This document shows, one piece after another, positions 1 through 9,101 of a stretch of 64,000 nucleotides of DNA. The notes under the pieces were generated by a model. The model did not search any database. It saw only the letters and a list, made by a program, of their open reading frames with translations, and was not told the DNA's origin. Origin of the DNA: Plutella xylostella (lineage: Eukaryota; Arthropoda; Insecta; Lepidoptera; Plutellidae); assembly GCF_932276165.1 (NCBI RefSeq), contig NC_063998.1, positions 10,490,501-10,554,500 on the forward strand, given 5' to 3'. A program made the translations under genes and the position numbers. Numbering within the stretch: the stretch's first letter is position 1; every line of letters starts with the position of its first letter.

Positions 1-939
1 TTTTATTGGATTTGAGTGGTAAATGAACTCATCAGGCCACACCTGTCACCGCGCTATTAGCATAATAGGACGGAATAATCATACTGGCTCCGACCCACTT
101 AGTACGTGAGTTGTAGACAGGCGGCCAAGTGGATAACTGACGGCGTCTCGGAATAACTAGAAGAGGTGTTCAGGAGGACTAGCACGGGGCGCAAGACGCG
201 CACATCAAGACGTGACAAAAGTTTTTATCGCGCTCACGGCCGCCGTGTTCGATAGCTTTTGTGCTAAGCAGTTCAATGAAAAAGTTCTCGTTGTGATCAG
301 TGAAATAGTCATGTAAAATTATAAGGAAGGTGGAAAATTCGGAATACTTACAAAGATAAACCTAAAATACTCTTTATTGCACACAAACAGAATTCACGAT
401 ATAAGATAACAGCACAATAGGTTAATTGCCTCATTACTAAAAGCAATCTCCTCCAGAAAACCACATAGATAGCCTAAATAAAGTAAAGAAAACAAGAGAT
501 CATTATAAAACTACATATACAATATAAATAGCTATATGAATAATAATAATATAATAATAAACTAACACGAGTGTTTAAATCACTCCTGGAAGTCCTAGAC
601 CTAACTTCAGTACTGCAGATTCATAAATTGTCCATAAAGTGGTAACTAGCAGTACAAGTACTGTAATAAACACTGAATTAAATTGGATTTTTAGGTATTA
701 TAATCGGTTTTTTTTGCCTATTTCAGCCATGGCCATGACGGAAATATAGCGTTCTACGTATAAACATAAGTGTCTGTAATGTGTCTAGATCTACAATCTT
801 TAATTTCCTTCATACAATTATGATTGTCTGGATTAGTTAATAACTGTTGGTGTATAGGTAGACCAAATGACCCCAAAATTTAGAATTTAATCAAAAGTTA
901 CGTTTTTATTTGGTTCTGATGCGCTGTAAATTAATATAC
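1..939. other. AT-rich intergenic, no gene seen
   Basis: No coding signal or recognisable RNA gene. The only repeat seen is a MITE end near 176-262. Confidence 0.5.
176..262. repeat. single end of a palindromic MITE family
   Basis: Contains GACGTGACAAAAG preceded by CTAGCACGGGGCGC and followed by a CGCGCTC stretch. The same string starts both arms of the palindromic copies near 31,362-31,500 and 37,029-37,151. Only one arm is clear here, so this is probably a decayed copy. Confidence 0.5.
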
Positions 940-1085
940 TTAGGGCTGATGTTTCAATGGTCAGATAAATGCTATCTGAGGAATAAAATTATAGATGTCA
1001 TTGTCTTATATAAACATTCAGACGCGACAGCATCAGACTTATTCCTCAGATAACTTTTATCTGAGTATTGAAAAATCAGCCCTTA
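940..1085. mobile_element. Foldback MITE with TTA target duplication
   Basis: A 140-bp palindromic element (943-1082) starting GGGCTGAT and ending ATCAGCCC. Both arms carry AGATAA...TTATCT and GAGGAATAA/TTATTCCTC. It is flanked by TTA at 940-942 and 1083-1085, which fits PIF/Harbinger-type integration. A second copy at 37,424-37,818 is split by a SINE. No coding capacity. Confidence 0.65.
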
Positions 1086-1165
1086 CTTCAATATTACAAA
1101 CTATGTCACTATTTGCTATTGTCACTGGAACTTTTTCATTGCTCGTGAGTGTATTATATTAGATA

Positions 1166-1376
1166 CTAGCTGTTCCCGCGCGCTTCGCTTCGCCTTAAAA
1201 AGTTTTCCCGTGGGAATTCCGGGATAAAAAGTAGCCTATGTTCTTTCCCAGGGTCTAGACCGTATGTATACCAAATTTCATTCAAATCCGTTCAGTAGTT
1301 TTGGCGTGAAAGAGTAACAGACAGACAGACAGACAGACAGACACAGTTACTTTCGCATTTATAATATTAGTTAGGA
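1166..1376 (-). mobile_element. Short non-autonomous Helitron
   Basis: On the minus strand the element starts TC (1376-1375) and ends CTAG (1169-1166). It sits between A and T, the hallmark of Helitrons. The 3' end has a GC-rich subterminal stretch able to form a hairpin. The 5' terminus, with ATAATATTA then AAATGCGAAAG, matches the common lepidopteran Helitron start as I remember it. An (ACAG)n microsatellite lies at about 1317-1343. No Rep/helicase is encoded. A close copy lies at 36,258-36,460. Confidence 0.65.
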
Positions 1377-1583
1377 TTTACATTTCCTGGTATGTTGTTC
1401 TCGACGAGTGGCTGATTCAATCAATTTCCATTGTGATCCGTCCGACATCCAATTTTCCTTCATAATGACGTGACAAGAGGCAATCGCATGGTGTGAATGT
1501 GATACGCAATGGGGAATAGCTTGTAAGTATTTATCTCATTTGACTGAGATCGATGGAAGACGACCAATGTTGCTTAAATTTAT

Positions 1584-1734
1584 TGCCATTGCAATTTCTC
1601 CATTGTCGGTTAGAGCATAACCAGGGAATAGTAGTTTATTTTTGACACATCTGTCATGAATTTTATATGGAGATGACGTTTAATTTATAAATCAATCCCT
1701 GTCGGTTAGATAACCGACTGCGTAGAAATTGGCA
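1584..1734. repeat. Foldback MITE, CGGTTAGA family
   Basis: Inverted arms: CAATTTCTCCATTGTCGG and TAGAGCATAACCAGGG on the left, with matching complements (GGTTAGATAACCGAC, GAAATTGGCA) on the right. The same family is seen at 18,421-18,563 and 28,745-28,897. Non-coding, about 150 bp. Confidence 0.55.
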
Positions 1735-1747
1735 CTTAGGAACATTG

Positions 1748-1877
1748 GCTGACGACCTTAGGCGGGTGGCGGGTAGTGGTTGGATGAGGAAGGCCGAGGA
1801 CCGAGTGTTGTGGCGCTCCTTGGGAGAGGCCTATGTCCAGCAGTGGATGATTATTGGCTGATGATGATGATGATGAA
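1748..1877 (+). mobile_element. RTE LINE 3' terminal fragment
   Basis: The frame 1748-1858 encodes the last 37 residues of an RTE-clade polyprotein, including GSGWMRKAEDRVLW and EAYVQQW, before a stop at 1859. A (GAT)n tail follows (1862-1877). This is a typical 5'-truncated lepidopteran RTE copy with almost no 3' UTR. The rest of the element is missing. Confidence 0.75.
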
Positions 1878-1918
1878 CATTGGCTTGTGGTAGGTTAGTC
1901 TAGATTGACTAAAAACTA

Positions 1919-1950
1919 ACTAAGGGCTAGTTTTTTGATCCGAAGTTAAC
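1919..1950. repeat. One end of a MITE family
   Basis: AAGGGCTAGTTTTTTGATCC with a following GTTAAC matches the arms of the inverted-repeat element at 18,209-18,363. A second arm was not found here. Confidence 0.4.
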
Positions 1951-2394
1951 TAAACCACTGGACAAAATTAGCAACGCATAAATTTACGTCATGAATTTTA
2001 AATACCTATTGTTATCTTGATAATTTACCCCATGTATGTTGAGCGTTATAAAATATTGTGTTTAATTTAGTATCTACTTGAGATAAGTACATTTTTCATT
2101 TTTTTGCTTACTACCCAAACAAGTGTTAAGGTCTGACTGAGTAGGTAACTCTCCAATTAACCCAATTAGCCGTACAAGGATGATTTATCACGTTCTTTTA
2201 TTACGTAGTATAAGTCAATATTACTTTCCTTATGACGCCCCCCCCCCCCCGCGCCCCGGTTCAGCGCAACAGAAAATTGTAAATAAGAACGGGTATCATT
2301 TAACTAATGGATGAAATTCTCCAACAAAAGCGCAGCTAAGAAGACCGATTCGACGAGGCGAAAAAATATAAAAATTTGACAGCGAATACGTCGT
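1951..2394. other. Non-coding, poly-C tract
   Basis: AT-rich sequence with a run of 13 C at 2238-2250. An ATG at 2311 is in the frame of the gag fragment downstream but meets a stop at 2377. Confidence 0.4.
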
Positions 2395-2409
2395 GAACAT
2401 GTCTATGAC

Positions 2410-3018
2410 ATGGTCTTGGTCATCCTAGAGCTTTCTCCGGAGGGCAAAAGGATTTTTGACATCAAGGCAGTATGTCAAATTTCTGGTCTAAGGATCGAGA
2501 AGCCGTACAAGCGCTCGAGCCCTAACCAGTGTCATAATTGCCAGTCATACGGGCACTCCTCGAGGAACTGCCACATTCGGTCGAGGTGCGTCAAATGTCT
2601 AGGTGACCACCACACCAAAGACTGCCCGCGACCAAAAGACCCGAAGGAGTGCACCGAAGCCCCCGGCTGCGTTCTGTGCGGCACTCTGGGCCATACAGCC
2701 TCCTATGAAGGTTGTCCTCAGCGTCCTCGCCCGCAGACTCGCAGAGGCTCAAAAAAGCCTAAACAGGCTGTCCAAACATCCCCCGCGCCTCCCGTGCACG
2801 TGGTGAAAAATTCGCCGCCGCCGCCAAATGCTTGGGTTAAACCCCCAACAATGACTTCGGCAGTGAAACCCCGACCGGCCGCGCCACCGGTCAACAAACC
2901 TTCGCCTGTACACCCCCAGGCCAAGAAAGTTACCGCTGACAAGGCCGACCTACATGCTGCCCTTAGGGATTGTCTAAAGGTGTTGGCCACAGTTCTGAGC
3001 CAACTTGATAAGGAATAA
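2410..3018 (+). CDS. LINE gag-like protein (ORF1), N-truncated
   Basis: This 202-residue frame is the C-terminal part of a Jockey-type gag, a nucleic-acid-binding protein of the retrotransposon RNP. The first 35 residues resemble the PRE_C2HC region that precedes the fingers. Three CCHC-type zinc knuckles follow at about residues 41-97 (cores CHNCQSYGHSSRNC, CVKCLGDHHTKDC and CVLCGTLGHTASYEGC). A Pro/Ala/Lys-rich tail reaches the stop. The frame is open back to 2380, but there is no good start, so the N-terminal half is missing. It ends in TAA and ORF2 continues in the same frame right after it. Domain identity is clear; function as a protein today is unlikely. Confidence 0.8.
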   Translation: MVLVILELSPEGKRIFDIKAVCQISGLRIEKPYKRSSPNQCHNCQSYGHSSRNCHIRSRCVKCLGDHHTKDCPRPKDPKECTEAPGCVLCGTLGHTASYEGCPQRPRPQTRRGSKKPKQAVQTSPAPPVHVVKNSPPPPNAWVKPPTMTSAVKPRPAAPPVNKPSPVHPQAKKVTADKADLHAALRDCLKVLATVLSQLDKE

Positions 3019-5189
3019 CTCTTCAACTGTGTTGCAAGAGTTAAACCTAGGGCCCTGACAATCGCGTTTTATAACGCTGACTCCATGAAGGATCAACGTG
3101 ATCTCATTGGAGCCTTTCTCCGGGATCACGACATCGATCTTCTTCTCGTACAGGAGACAATGCTTAAGCCACATAAGAAGAATCCAAACATCAGTAACTA
3201 CAGGATTATCAGACTGGACCGATCTGCGGGCCAAAGGGGTGGTGGAACCCTTATCTACTACCGCCGAAGCCTGCATGTCTGCCCAGTCGATACCCCTGAA
3301 CTTACCACACTAGAGGCCATCGTATGCCGGATAGCTATGACCGGACATCCGGACATGTTCATTGCTTCTTGCTACCAACCTGGTAGCAAGTCTCTGGTGG
3401 GAGGGGATATTTCTGCGCTCTTCGGCCTAGGGAACCATGTTCTCCTGGCCGGCGATTTTAATTCGAAACATCCGAGCTTCAATTGCAAGACCCTCAACCC
3501 AAACGGCACAAAGCTCTTCGACCTTATGGATCGACTGACCTTTGATGTCATCGCCCCTTTAGAGCCCACACACTATCCGAGGATCTTGCACCACCAGCCC
3601 GATGTCTTGGATTTCGCCTTGCTCAGAAATATTTCCCTCCCAGTCAGAGAAATAGCAGTTAAACATGAACTGGACTCCGATCATAGACCGGTCATACTGC
3701 GGCTTGGCAGTGTAAACTCGGATTCTTCACTGCTTAAAACTGTCACCGACTGGGACTACCTTCACAGTAGACTACAGCGTACAACTGAGTCGCCTGAATT
3801 AGAGCGAATACCACCCGTGATCCGCTCTAAAGCAGACATAGACGTGGCAATCGACGCCTTCAGCAACCACCTCCAATTAGTCGTAAAAGACTCATCTAGA
3901 CAAGTTCCGGCGACGGATAACCACCGCTGGAAATTGCCCGAAGATATGAAGGCTCTGCTGAGGGCCAAGAACGCCGCGACCAGGGCCTATGATTACTTCC
4001 CTAGTCATGACAATCGGTCAAGACTTCGGTCGCTACAGCGTCTGGTTAAAGAGAAGATCAAAGAGCTTCGCTCAGAACGATGGGACAACCTGCTGTCGGA
4101 CATCAGTCCTTCACATACTGCTTTTTGGAGCCTTTCACGCGCCCTAAAGTCCGATACCATCTCTGAGATGCCTCCTTTAACCAGAACTGATCGCAATCTG
4201 CCCCCAGCCTTCAATGACGATGACAAGGCCGAGCTCCTTGCCGATAGTCTTGAAACGCAATGTTCGCCATCCACCGAGTCGCCAGACCAAAATCACATTG
4301 ATAAGGTCGACGACGAGGTACAGCGAAGGGCCTCTATCCCCCCGGTCGATACTCTGGATCCCGTCACAGTCACTGAAGTCAAGACAATTATCAAGGACCT
4401 TCACTCAAAGAGGGCTCCTGGATGTGACGGGATCTCCAACAGAGTTCTCAAAAATCTATCGCCCCCTCTCATCATATTGCTAGTGTCGATCTTCAACGCT
4501 TGCCTGGCTAATTGTATCTTTCCCGACATTTGGAAAATTGCCGACGTCATAGGCTTCCCTAAGACTGGTAAAGATCGGAGAAATCCAACCAGCTACCGTC
4601 CTATAAGCCTATTGATATCCTTAGGCAAAGTCTACGAAAGACTCATCCAAGCCAGGCTCAAACAATTCGTTTTCGCCAAAGGCCTCATTCCAGCTGAGCA
4701 GTTTGGCTTTCGAGCCGGTCATTCTTGCACTCACCAAGTGCATCGAATCACCGAGCACGTACTCAAGGGCTTTGCTAGGAGGAAGCCAAAGGGCACTGCT
4801 GCCCTCTTCTTTGACCTAGCCAAAGCCTTTGATAAGGTTTGGCACAACGGCCTAGTCTACAAACTCTACGATTTGAAGTTACCAGACAGGCTCGTTCTGA
4901 TTATTAAGGACTTCCTCTCGAATAGGCTTTTTAGGTATCGCGTCGAAGGCACTCGCTCTTCACTCAGGACGGTCACCGCTGGTGTCCCTCAGGGCTCGGT
5001 TCTAGCACCTCTGCTTTTCTCACTTTACACAAGTGACATTCCGAGACATCCACAAGTCTCGCTCGCACTCTATGCGGACGACACGGCTATCTATGTCACA
5101 GACATTCATAACCACACCATTCGCCGCAAACTACTCCAAGACGCAACCGATGCCTTAGGCGATTGGTTTCGTAAGTGGAGGATGGATGT
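3019..5189 (+). pseudogene. LINE pol (ORF2): endonuclease and RT, 5' part
   Basis: The AP endonuclease domain begins near 3052, before the first ATG (3085). Visible motifs are VQET, GDFNSKH and SDHRP (about residue 200 from that ATG). The reverse transcriptase follows: AFDKVW, PQGSVLAPLL and the catalytic YADD at about 663-666. The reading frame is the same as gag, separated only by the TAA at 3016-3018, and there is no ATG between 3018 and 3085. The frame is cut at 5189 by an inserted LINE tail and resumes at 5781. The frame open to 5370 is therefore a chimera with the insert. Known family role: nicking target DNA and copying the element RNA into it. Confidence 0.8.
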
Positions 5190-5778
5190 CACATGCCACA
5201 CGCCGCTGCTGCACGTGCCGCCGCATGCCACCAACTACGCCAGTAACGAGCCTCTCACGCGTGCAGCCGCCACATACAACAAGCTTTTCAGTGAGATAGA
5301 TATGTTTCACAACTCAAAAGACACATTTAAAAGACTTATTATACACAAATTACTTAATACAATAAAATAATATTATTTTATTTTGCGACCTCTCTAAATA
5401 AATAATTGCAGTGATTTTCTTCAGCGTTCTTGGATTTGTATTAGGTATATACGTTTATTATGATATGTACGCGTATGTATGGTATATGTGTGTATGTGCA
5501 TGAAAATATGTATTTTAGATTTATTTCGATGTAGTGTAACCTCAGTAACTGTTATCATCAATGGTAGATTCCTATTAAGTTCTTTCTAGCATTTTGTTTG
5601 TAAGTAGTATTAATTTCTTTGGTTAGATAGTTATAGTTATTTCTATTATTTACCTAGTTGAAATGCACTAAGTTAATTTAGGGATACCTGTTATTGGCCT
5701 TACTATTAAGATTTAAGTTTTGTTAAAATTATATTGTTACGCTGTTGGTGTTCTCAATAAACATATAAACATATAAAC
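5190..5778 (+). mobile_element. Inserted 3' end of another LINE
   Basis: Splits the host LINE's pol: host codons run to 5189 and resume at 5781, with ATGT present at both edges (5186-5189 and 5779-5782) as a 4-bp duplication. The insert encodes a short LINE-like C-terminus ending at 5370, then about 400 bp of 3' UTR and a repeated ATAAAC-type tail. It is a 5'-truncated retrotransposon inserted after the outer LINE. Confidence 0.7.
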
Positions 5779-5780
5779 AT

Positions 5781-6557
5781 GTTAACCCCGAGAAAAGCAC
5801 AGCAGTGTACTTTTCCCGGACTAACGCCTATTACAGATCGATCCAGCCGAACATTCGCATGTTCGGCAAACCTATTCCATGGGCTAACAAAGTAAAATAT
5901 CTTGGAGTCACTCTTGACTGCAGATTGAACTTTAAGGCCCACATCAACAAAGTGAGGAACAAGGCGGCATTCTATTTATGCCGACTTGCTCCTCTCATTC
6001 GCAACCCCAAGCTCTCACTACGCAGCAAAGTACGCTTGTATCTGACATGCATTAGACCAGTCATGACCTATGCTAGCGTAGTGTTTGCCCATTCGCCCTC
6101 CATTGCTCGACTTCAGGTCATTCAAAATCGTTTTCTTCGTCGTGCCACTGGTGCTCCCTACTTTGTCCGAAATTACAACTTGCATAAGGACCTTCAAATT
6201 CCGACCATCAGGAAATTTATTAAGGATTCCTCAACAAAATATTTCGACAAAAGTTCGGAGCATCTTAATCCGCTTATATCCTCATCATGCGATTATACAG
6301 TTAGGGTGGACGCTCCAAAGGGCTGGAGACGTCCCAAAAACATACTTACAGACCCAGATGACAGACTCACTGCTAGGTTGGCGACAGCGCTGTTAAACAT
6401 CAGATCTCCCCACTCCCAAGCCCGAGTAGCGGCATCATCATCTCTTTTAGAGGAGGCTACCCGGCGCAGACGCCGTAGCCTCCAAACTTACAATCGATTT
6501 AGACATGTGCCAGGGCGCTTCACGCCACCCCCCACCCACCGCGACGTCCTAAGCTGA
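5781..6557 (+). pseudogene. LINE pol (ORF2), C-terminal part
   Basis: Continuation of the Jockey-type ORF2 after the nested insertion, beginning with the Asn-Pro-Glu-Lys stretch after the RT core. It includes the conserved VKYLGVTLD motif and a basic C-terminal domain (residues LRSKVRLYLTCIRPVMTYAS are typical of the family). The frame is continuous to TGA at 6555-6557. It is not translatable with the 5' part because the insert changes frame and ends in stops. Confidence 0.8.
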
Positions 6558-6593
6558 GGACACTTCAGGAGGCAAGCCTCCTGAAGTGACCTC
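6556..6593 (+). other. 3' UTR stem-loop of the LINE
   Basis: CACTTCAGGAGG (6561-6572) and CCTCCTGAAGTG (6577-6588) form a perfect 12-bp stem with a 4-nt CAAG loop. GAGG/CCTC extends it by 4 bp past one A-A mismatch. It overlaps the ORF2 stop codon. It may be the RNA structure recognised by the reverse transcriptase. Confidence 0.55.
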
Positions 6594-7594
6594 ATCTTAG
6601 TCGCTTTATAACGGGAGAAGGCGCCTTACGACGCTTTCCCCAAACGTTAGGCAAAGTTGCAGAGGTCGCAGGACCGCAACAAATAGGTATCCCTTAGAAA
6701 AAAAAAATAAAAAAGTCTTGAACATTTAGTACCTATTAGCCTAGCAATGCTTAGCCCTATGCCTAAATGACTTAGGCAATTTCACTACCTAACTAGCCTT
6801 TGGATTATGACTGTATATCCTAGCTAGAGAATGTATAGTGAAAGAACTTCGTATACAGGGTTATTGGTAAGTAGACCGGATCCTTTCAGGAGGTGATAGA
6901 GGAAGGCATTTCCAGTCGATTGAACCCAATAATGCATTGTCCTAAACTTAACCATTTTTGAGATATTTAATATTCAAGGTTTTTTGAATTTTTTGCCCAA
7001 ATTTTATGCTTAAAACCGAAAATAAAAAAAACTAGCCACATTTTAATTATTTTTTTGGTTGTTTTGCATAAGTAACACCTTAATAAACTAATTAAAGTAA
7101 TCAAATGTGCACTATTCGACTTAAATTAGACATAATACCTCAAAATTGATAAACATTTTGAAAAAATATTCAAAACTCAAAAACAAATAAATTAAATTAA
7201 AAAAGATTTTCATATGACATTTTTTTGTGCACTTCAGCTTAAAAACATGGTCAACTAATAAGCTTTCAAACAAGATGATTTAATACCAAATCGATTAAGG
7301 TATCACCAAGATATGGCCAAAACAATCAGCACAGACGGACAAAATTCAACAGGAAAACTAACAAAATTAGCCCAATTTAAAGATAAAAAGTGTGATTGTT
7401 TTCAGTCCTGTTAACTTTAGTATGGAAACCCCTGCTCAGTTTTCTCCGCTTTCTCTGGTTGTTTTGGCCATATCTTGGTGATACCTTAATCGATTTGGTA
7501 TTGAATCATCTTGTTTGAAAGCTTATTAGTTGACCATGTTTTTAAGCTGAAGTGCACGAAAAAATGTCACATGAAAATCTTTTTTAATTTAATT

Positions 7595-8015
7595 TGTGGC
7601 GACTCTTCCGCCACACTATCCGCTACCGCTTATGCCGCTTGGACCATACGCACAGATCACGCCACCCGGCTAGAACAATAGCGGACCGGCTCGCTCGACC
7701 CCCCGCGCGCCTGCTTCACCTCCGCCCGCCGGCCACTCCGCGGCCCGGCGCGGGGACTACACACTGCGGCTCGCGATCATCCTGCATACACGTAGTTCCT
7801 TACTCGCTTAGCGCTTTGCTTTTGCTTATTAATATTTATTGCCTAATATTCAGTTTGTTATATTTGTAATTCAATAGTGTTCGTTGTAAATAAATTAGCT
7901 TTAACCTTTATTCGCGCCTTATCAATTCGCCGCTAACTCCATCAGTAGAAGCATTAACTACCCTCTGTTTCGAGTTCGATTCTCGAAGCACGGAAATAGC
8001 CTCAAGCAATCTACA
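7595..8015 (+). repeat. 5' LTR
   Basis: 421 bp, starts TGTGGCGACTC and ends GCAATCTACA. GC-rich first half, AT-rich second half with AATAAA near 7890. Same length and, as far as I could compare, same sequence as 12190-12610. Confidence 0.9.
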
Positions 8016-8016
8016 C

Positions 8017-8030
8017 TGGTGACCCTCGAC
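8017..8030 (+). promoter_or_regulatory. Primer-binding site, tRNA-Trp-like
   Basis: TGGTGACCCTCGAC lies one base after the 5' LTR. TGG pairs with the CCA end of a tRNA. The rest matches the tRNA-Trp 3' complement as I remember it, with one extra T. Confidence 0.6.
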
Positions 8031-8048
8031 TACAGAACGCAGCAGAAG

Positions 8049-9101
8049 ATGTACGGAGGAGGCAGCGGCAAGTCTTTCGAAGAGCTGGGTTTGGACCAAA
8101 ATTTATTTGGTACGTGCAGTGCTTTAGAAGGTGCCGGTGGTACAAGTGACGAGAATACAGCGAGTGGTGCAAGTGCAAAAAATCCAAGCGGCGGAGGCAG
8201 ATCAAATCCAGGTAATCTAACCCATACTAGTTCGAGTAATTTAGCCTGTGGTCCAAGTACAAGTGGCAGCGGAGATAGTCGATACCCAGGCGAAGTCAGT
8301 AAAGTTGGGGTTAAGATGCCGCCGTTTTGGAGAGACGATCCAGAAGTATGGTTCTGCCAGGTGGAATGTCAATTCGCTTTAGCTGGGATCACGAGTGACA
8401 TAACCAAATTTAACACGATTGTTGGACAACTGGACTCAGACTATGCCGTGTTAGTTAAAGATTTAATAAAAAATCCACCTGCGACCGGTAGGTATGCAAA
8501 GCTACGACAGGAGATAATTAGGCGGCTGTCCTTCTCACCGGAAAAGAAGACGCTGCAACTAATCCAGCATGAAGAACTTGGTGATCGCAAGCCATCTCAA
8601 TTTCTTTTACATTTGCAGAGCCTAGCCGGTCCTGACGTACCATCCGACTTCATCAGAACAATATGGACTAGCAGGTTGCCGACGAACGTGCAGGCCATCG
8701 TAGCGTCCCAACCGAAGATGGGCATCGAGGACCTGGCCGAGCTCGCTGACCGAGTGCATGACATAGTGCAGCCTGGTATGTCAGTGGCCAGTACGTCACG
8801 CGCGCCAGTATACGCGCCACCAAATGCAGGTATGTCACTCGAAGGCAAGATAGCTCAGCTGACAGTCATGGTGGAAGCACTATACAGACAGCAGAACGAC
8901 TACCAAAGCAACAACCAGAGCAGACGTCCTCACAGGTCAAACTCCCACAACCGCCAACGATCGCGCTCTCGCTCCCGCTCTCGCCAACGCCCGGAGAATC
9001 ACCCACACTGCTGGTACCACTACACATTCGGTAATAAAGCCAACAAATGCTCTCAACCTTGCACTTTCAAGCAGTCGGGAAAACAGGAAGGCAGCTACTA
9101 G
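8049..9101 (+). CDS. gag: LTR retrotransposon gag polyprotein
   Basis: Structural capsid/nucleocapsid protein. The first ATG in the frame is 8049; the frame is open back through the primer site to 8019 with only a GTG. The N-terminal ~85 residues are Gly/Ser-rich. A capsid-like region follows (about 85-240, with the KMPPFWRDDPEVWF stretch typical of these gags). Near the C-terminus are an Arg/Ser-rich run and an unusual C-x2-H-x9-C-x3-C finger, CWYH...KCSQPC, instead of the usual CCHC. This CHCC pattern marks the CsRn1 lineage. The frame overlaps pol by 55 nt (9047-9101). Pol is in the -1 frame, so a -1 frameshift probably makes Gag-Pol. Confidence 0.85.
   Translation: MYGGGSGKSFEELGLDQNLFGTCSALEGAGGTSDENTASGASAKNPSGGGRSNPGNLTHTSSSNLACGPSTSGSGDSRYPGEVSKVGVKMPPFWRDDPEVWFCQVECQFALAGITSDITKFNTIVGQLDSDYAVLVKDLIKNPPATGRYAKLRQEIIRRLSFSPEKKTLQLIQHEELGDRKPSQFLLHLQSLAGPDVPSDFIRTIWTSRLPTNVQAIVASQPKMGIEDLAELADRVHDIVQPGMSVASTSRAPVYAPPNAGMSLEGKIAQLTVMVEALYRQQNDYQSNNQSRRPHRSNSHNRQRSRSRSRSRQRPENHPHCWYHYTFGNKANKCSQPCTFKQSGKQEGSY

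Larger units (their letters stand above)
2395..6717 (+). mobile_element. Jockey-type LINE, 5'-truncated and interrupted
   Basis: Contains gag zinc knuckles (ORF1), an AP-type endonuclease plus reverse transcriptase (ORF2), a 3' UTR with a strong hairpin and an A-rich tail (about 6700-6717). ORF1 lacks most of the N-terminal half expected for this family. ORF2 is broken by a 589-bp insertion of another LINE tail. The copy cannot be functional. A related element on the other strand occupies 60,342-64,000. Confidence 0.8.

Noticed and set aside
3085..5370. Intact 761-residue LINE protein
   Set aside because: The last 60 codons belong to an inserted LINE tail; the true C-terminus resumes at 5781 in another frame.
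7594..7869. 91-codon frame, repeated at 12,126-12,464
   Set aside because: It lies within the LTRs and is explained by their GC-rich half.
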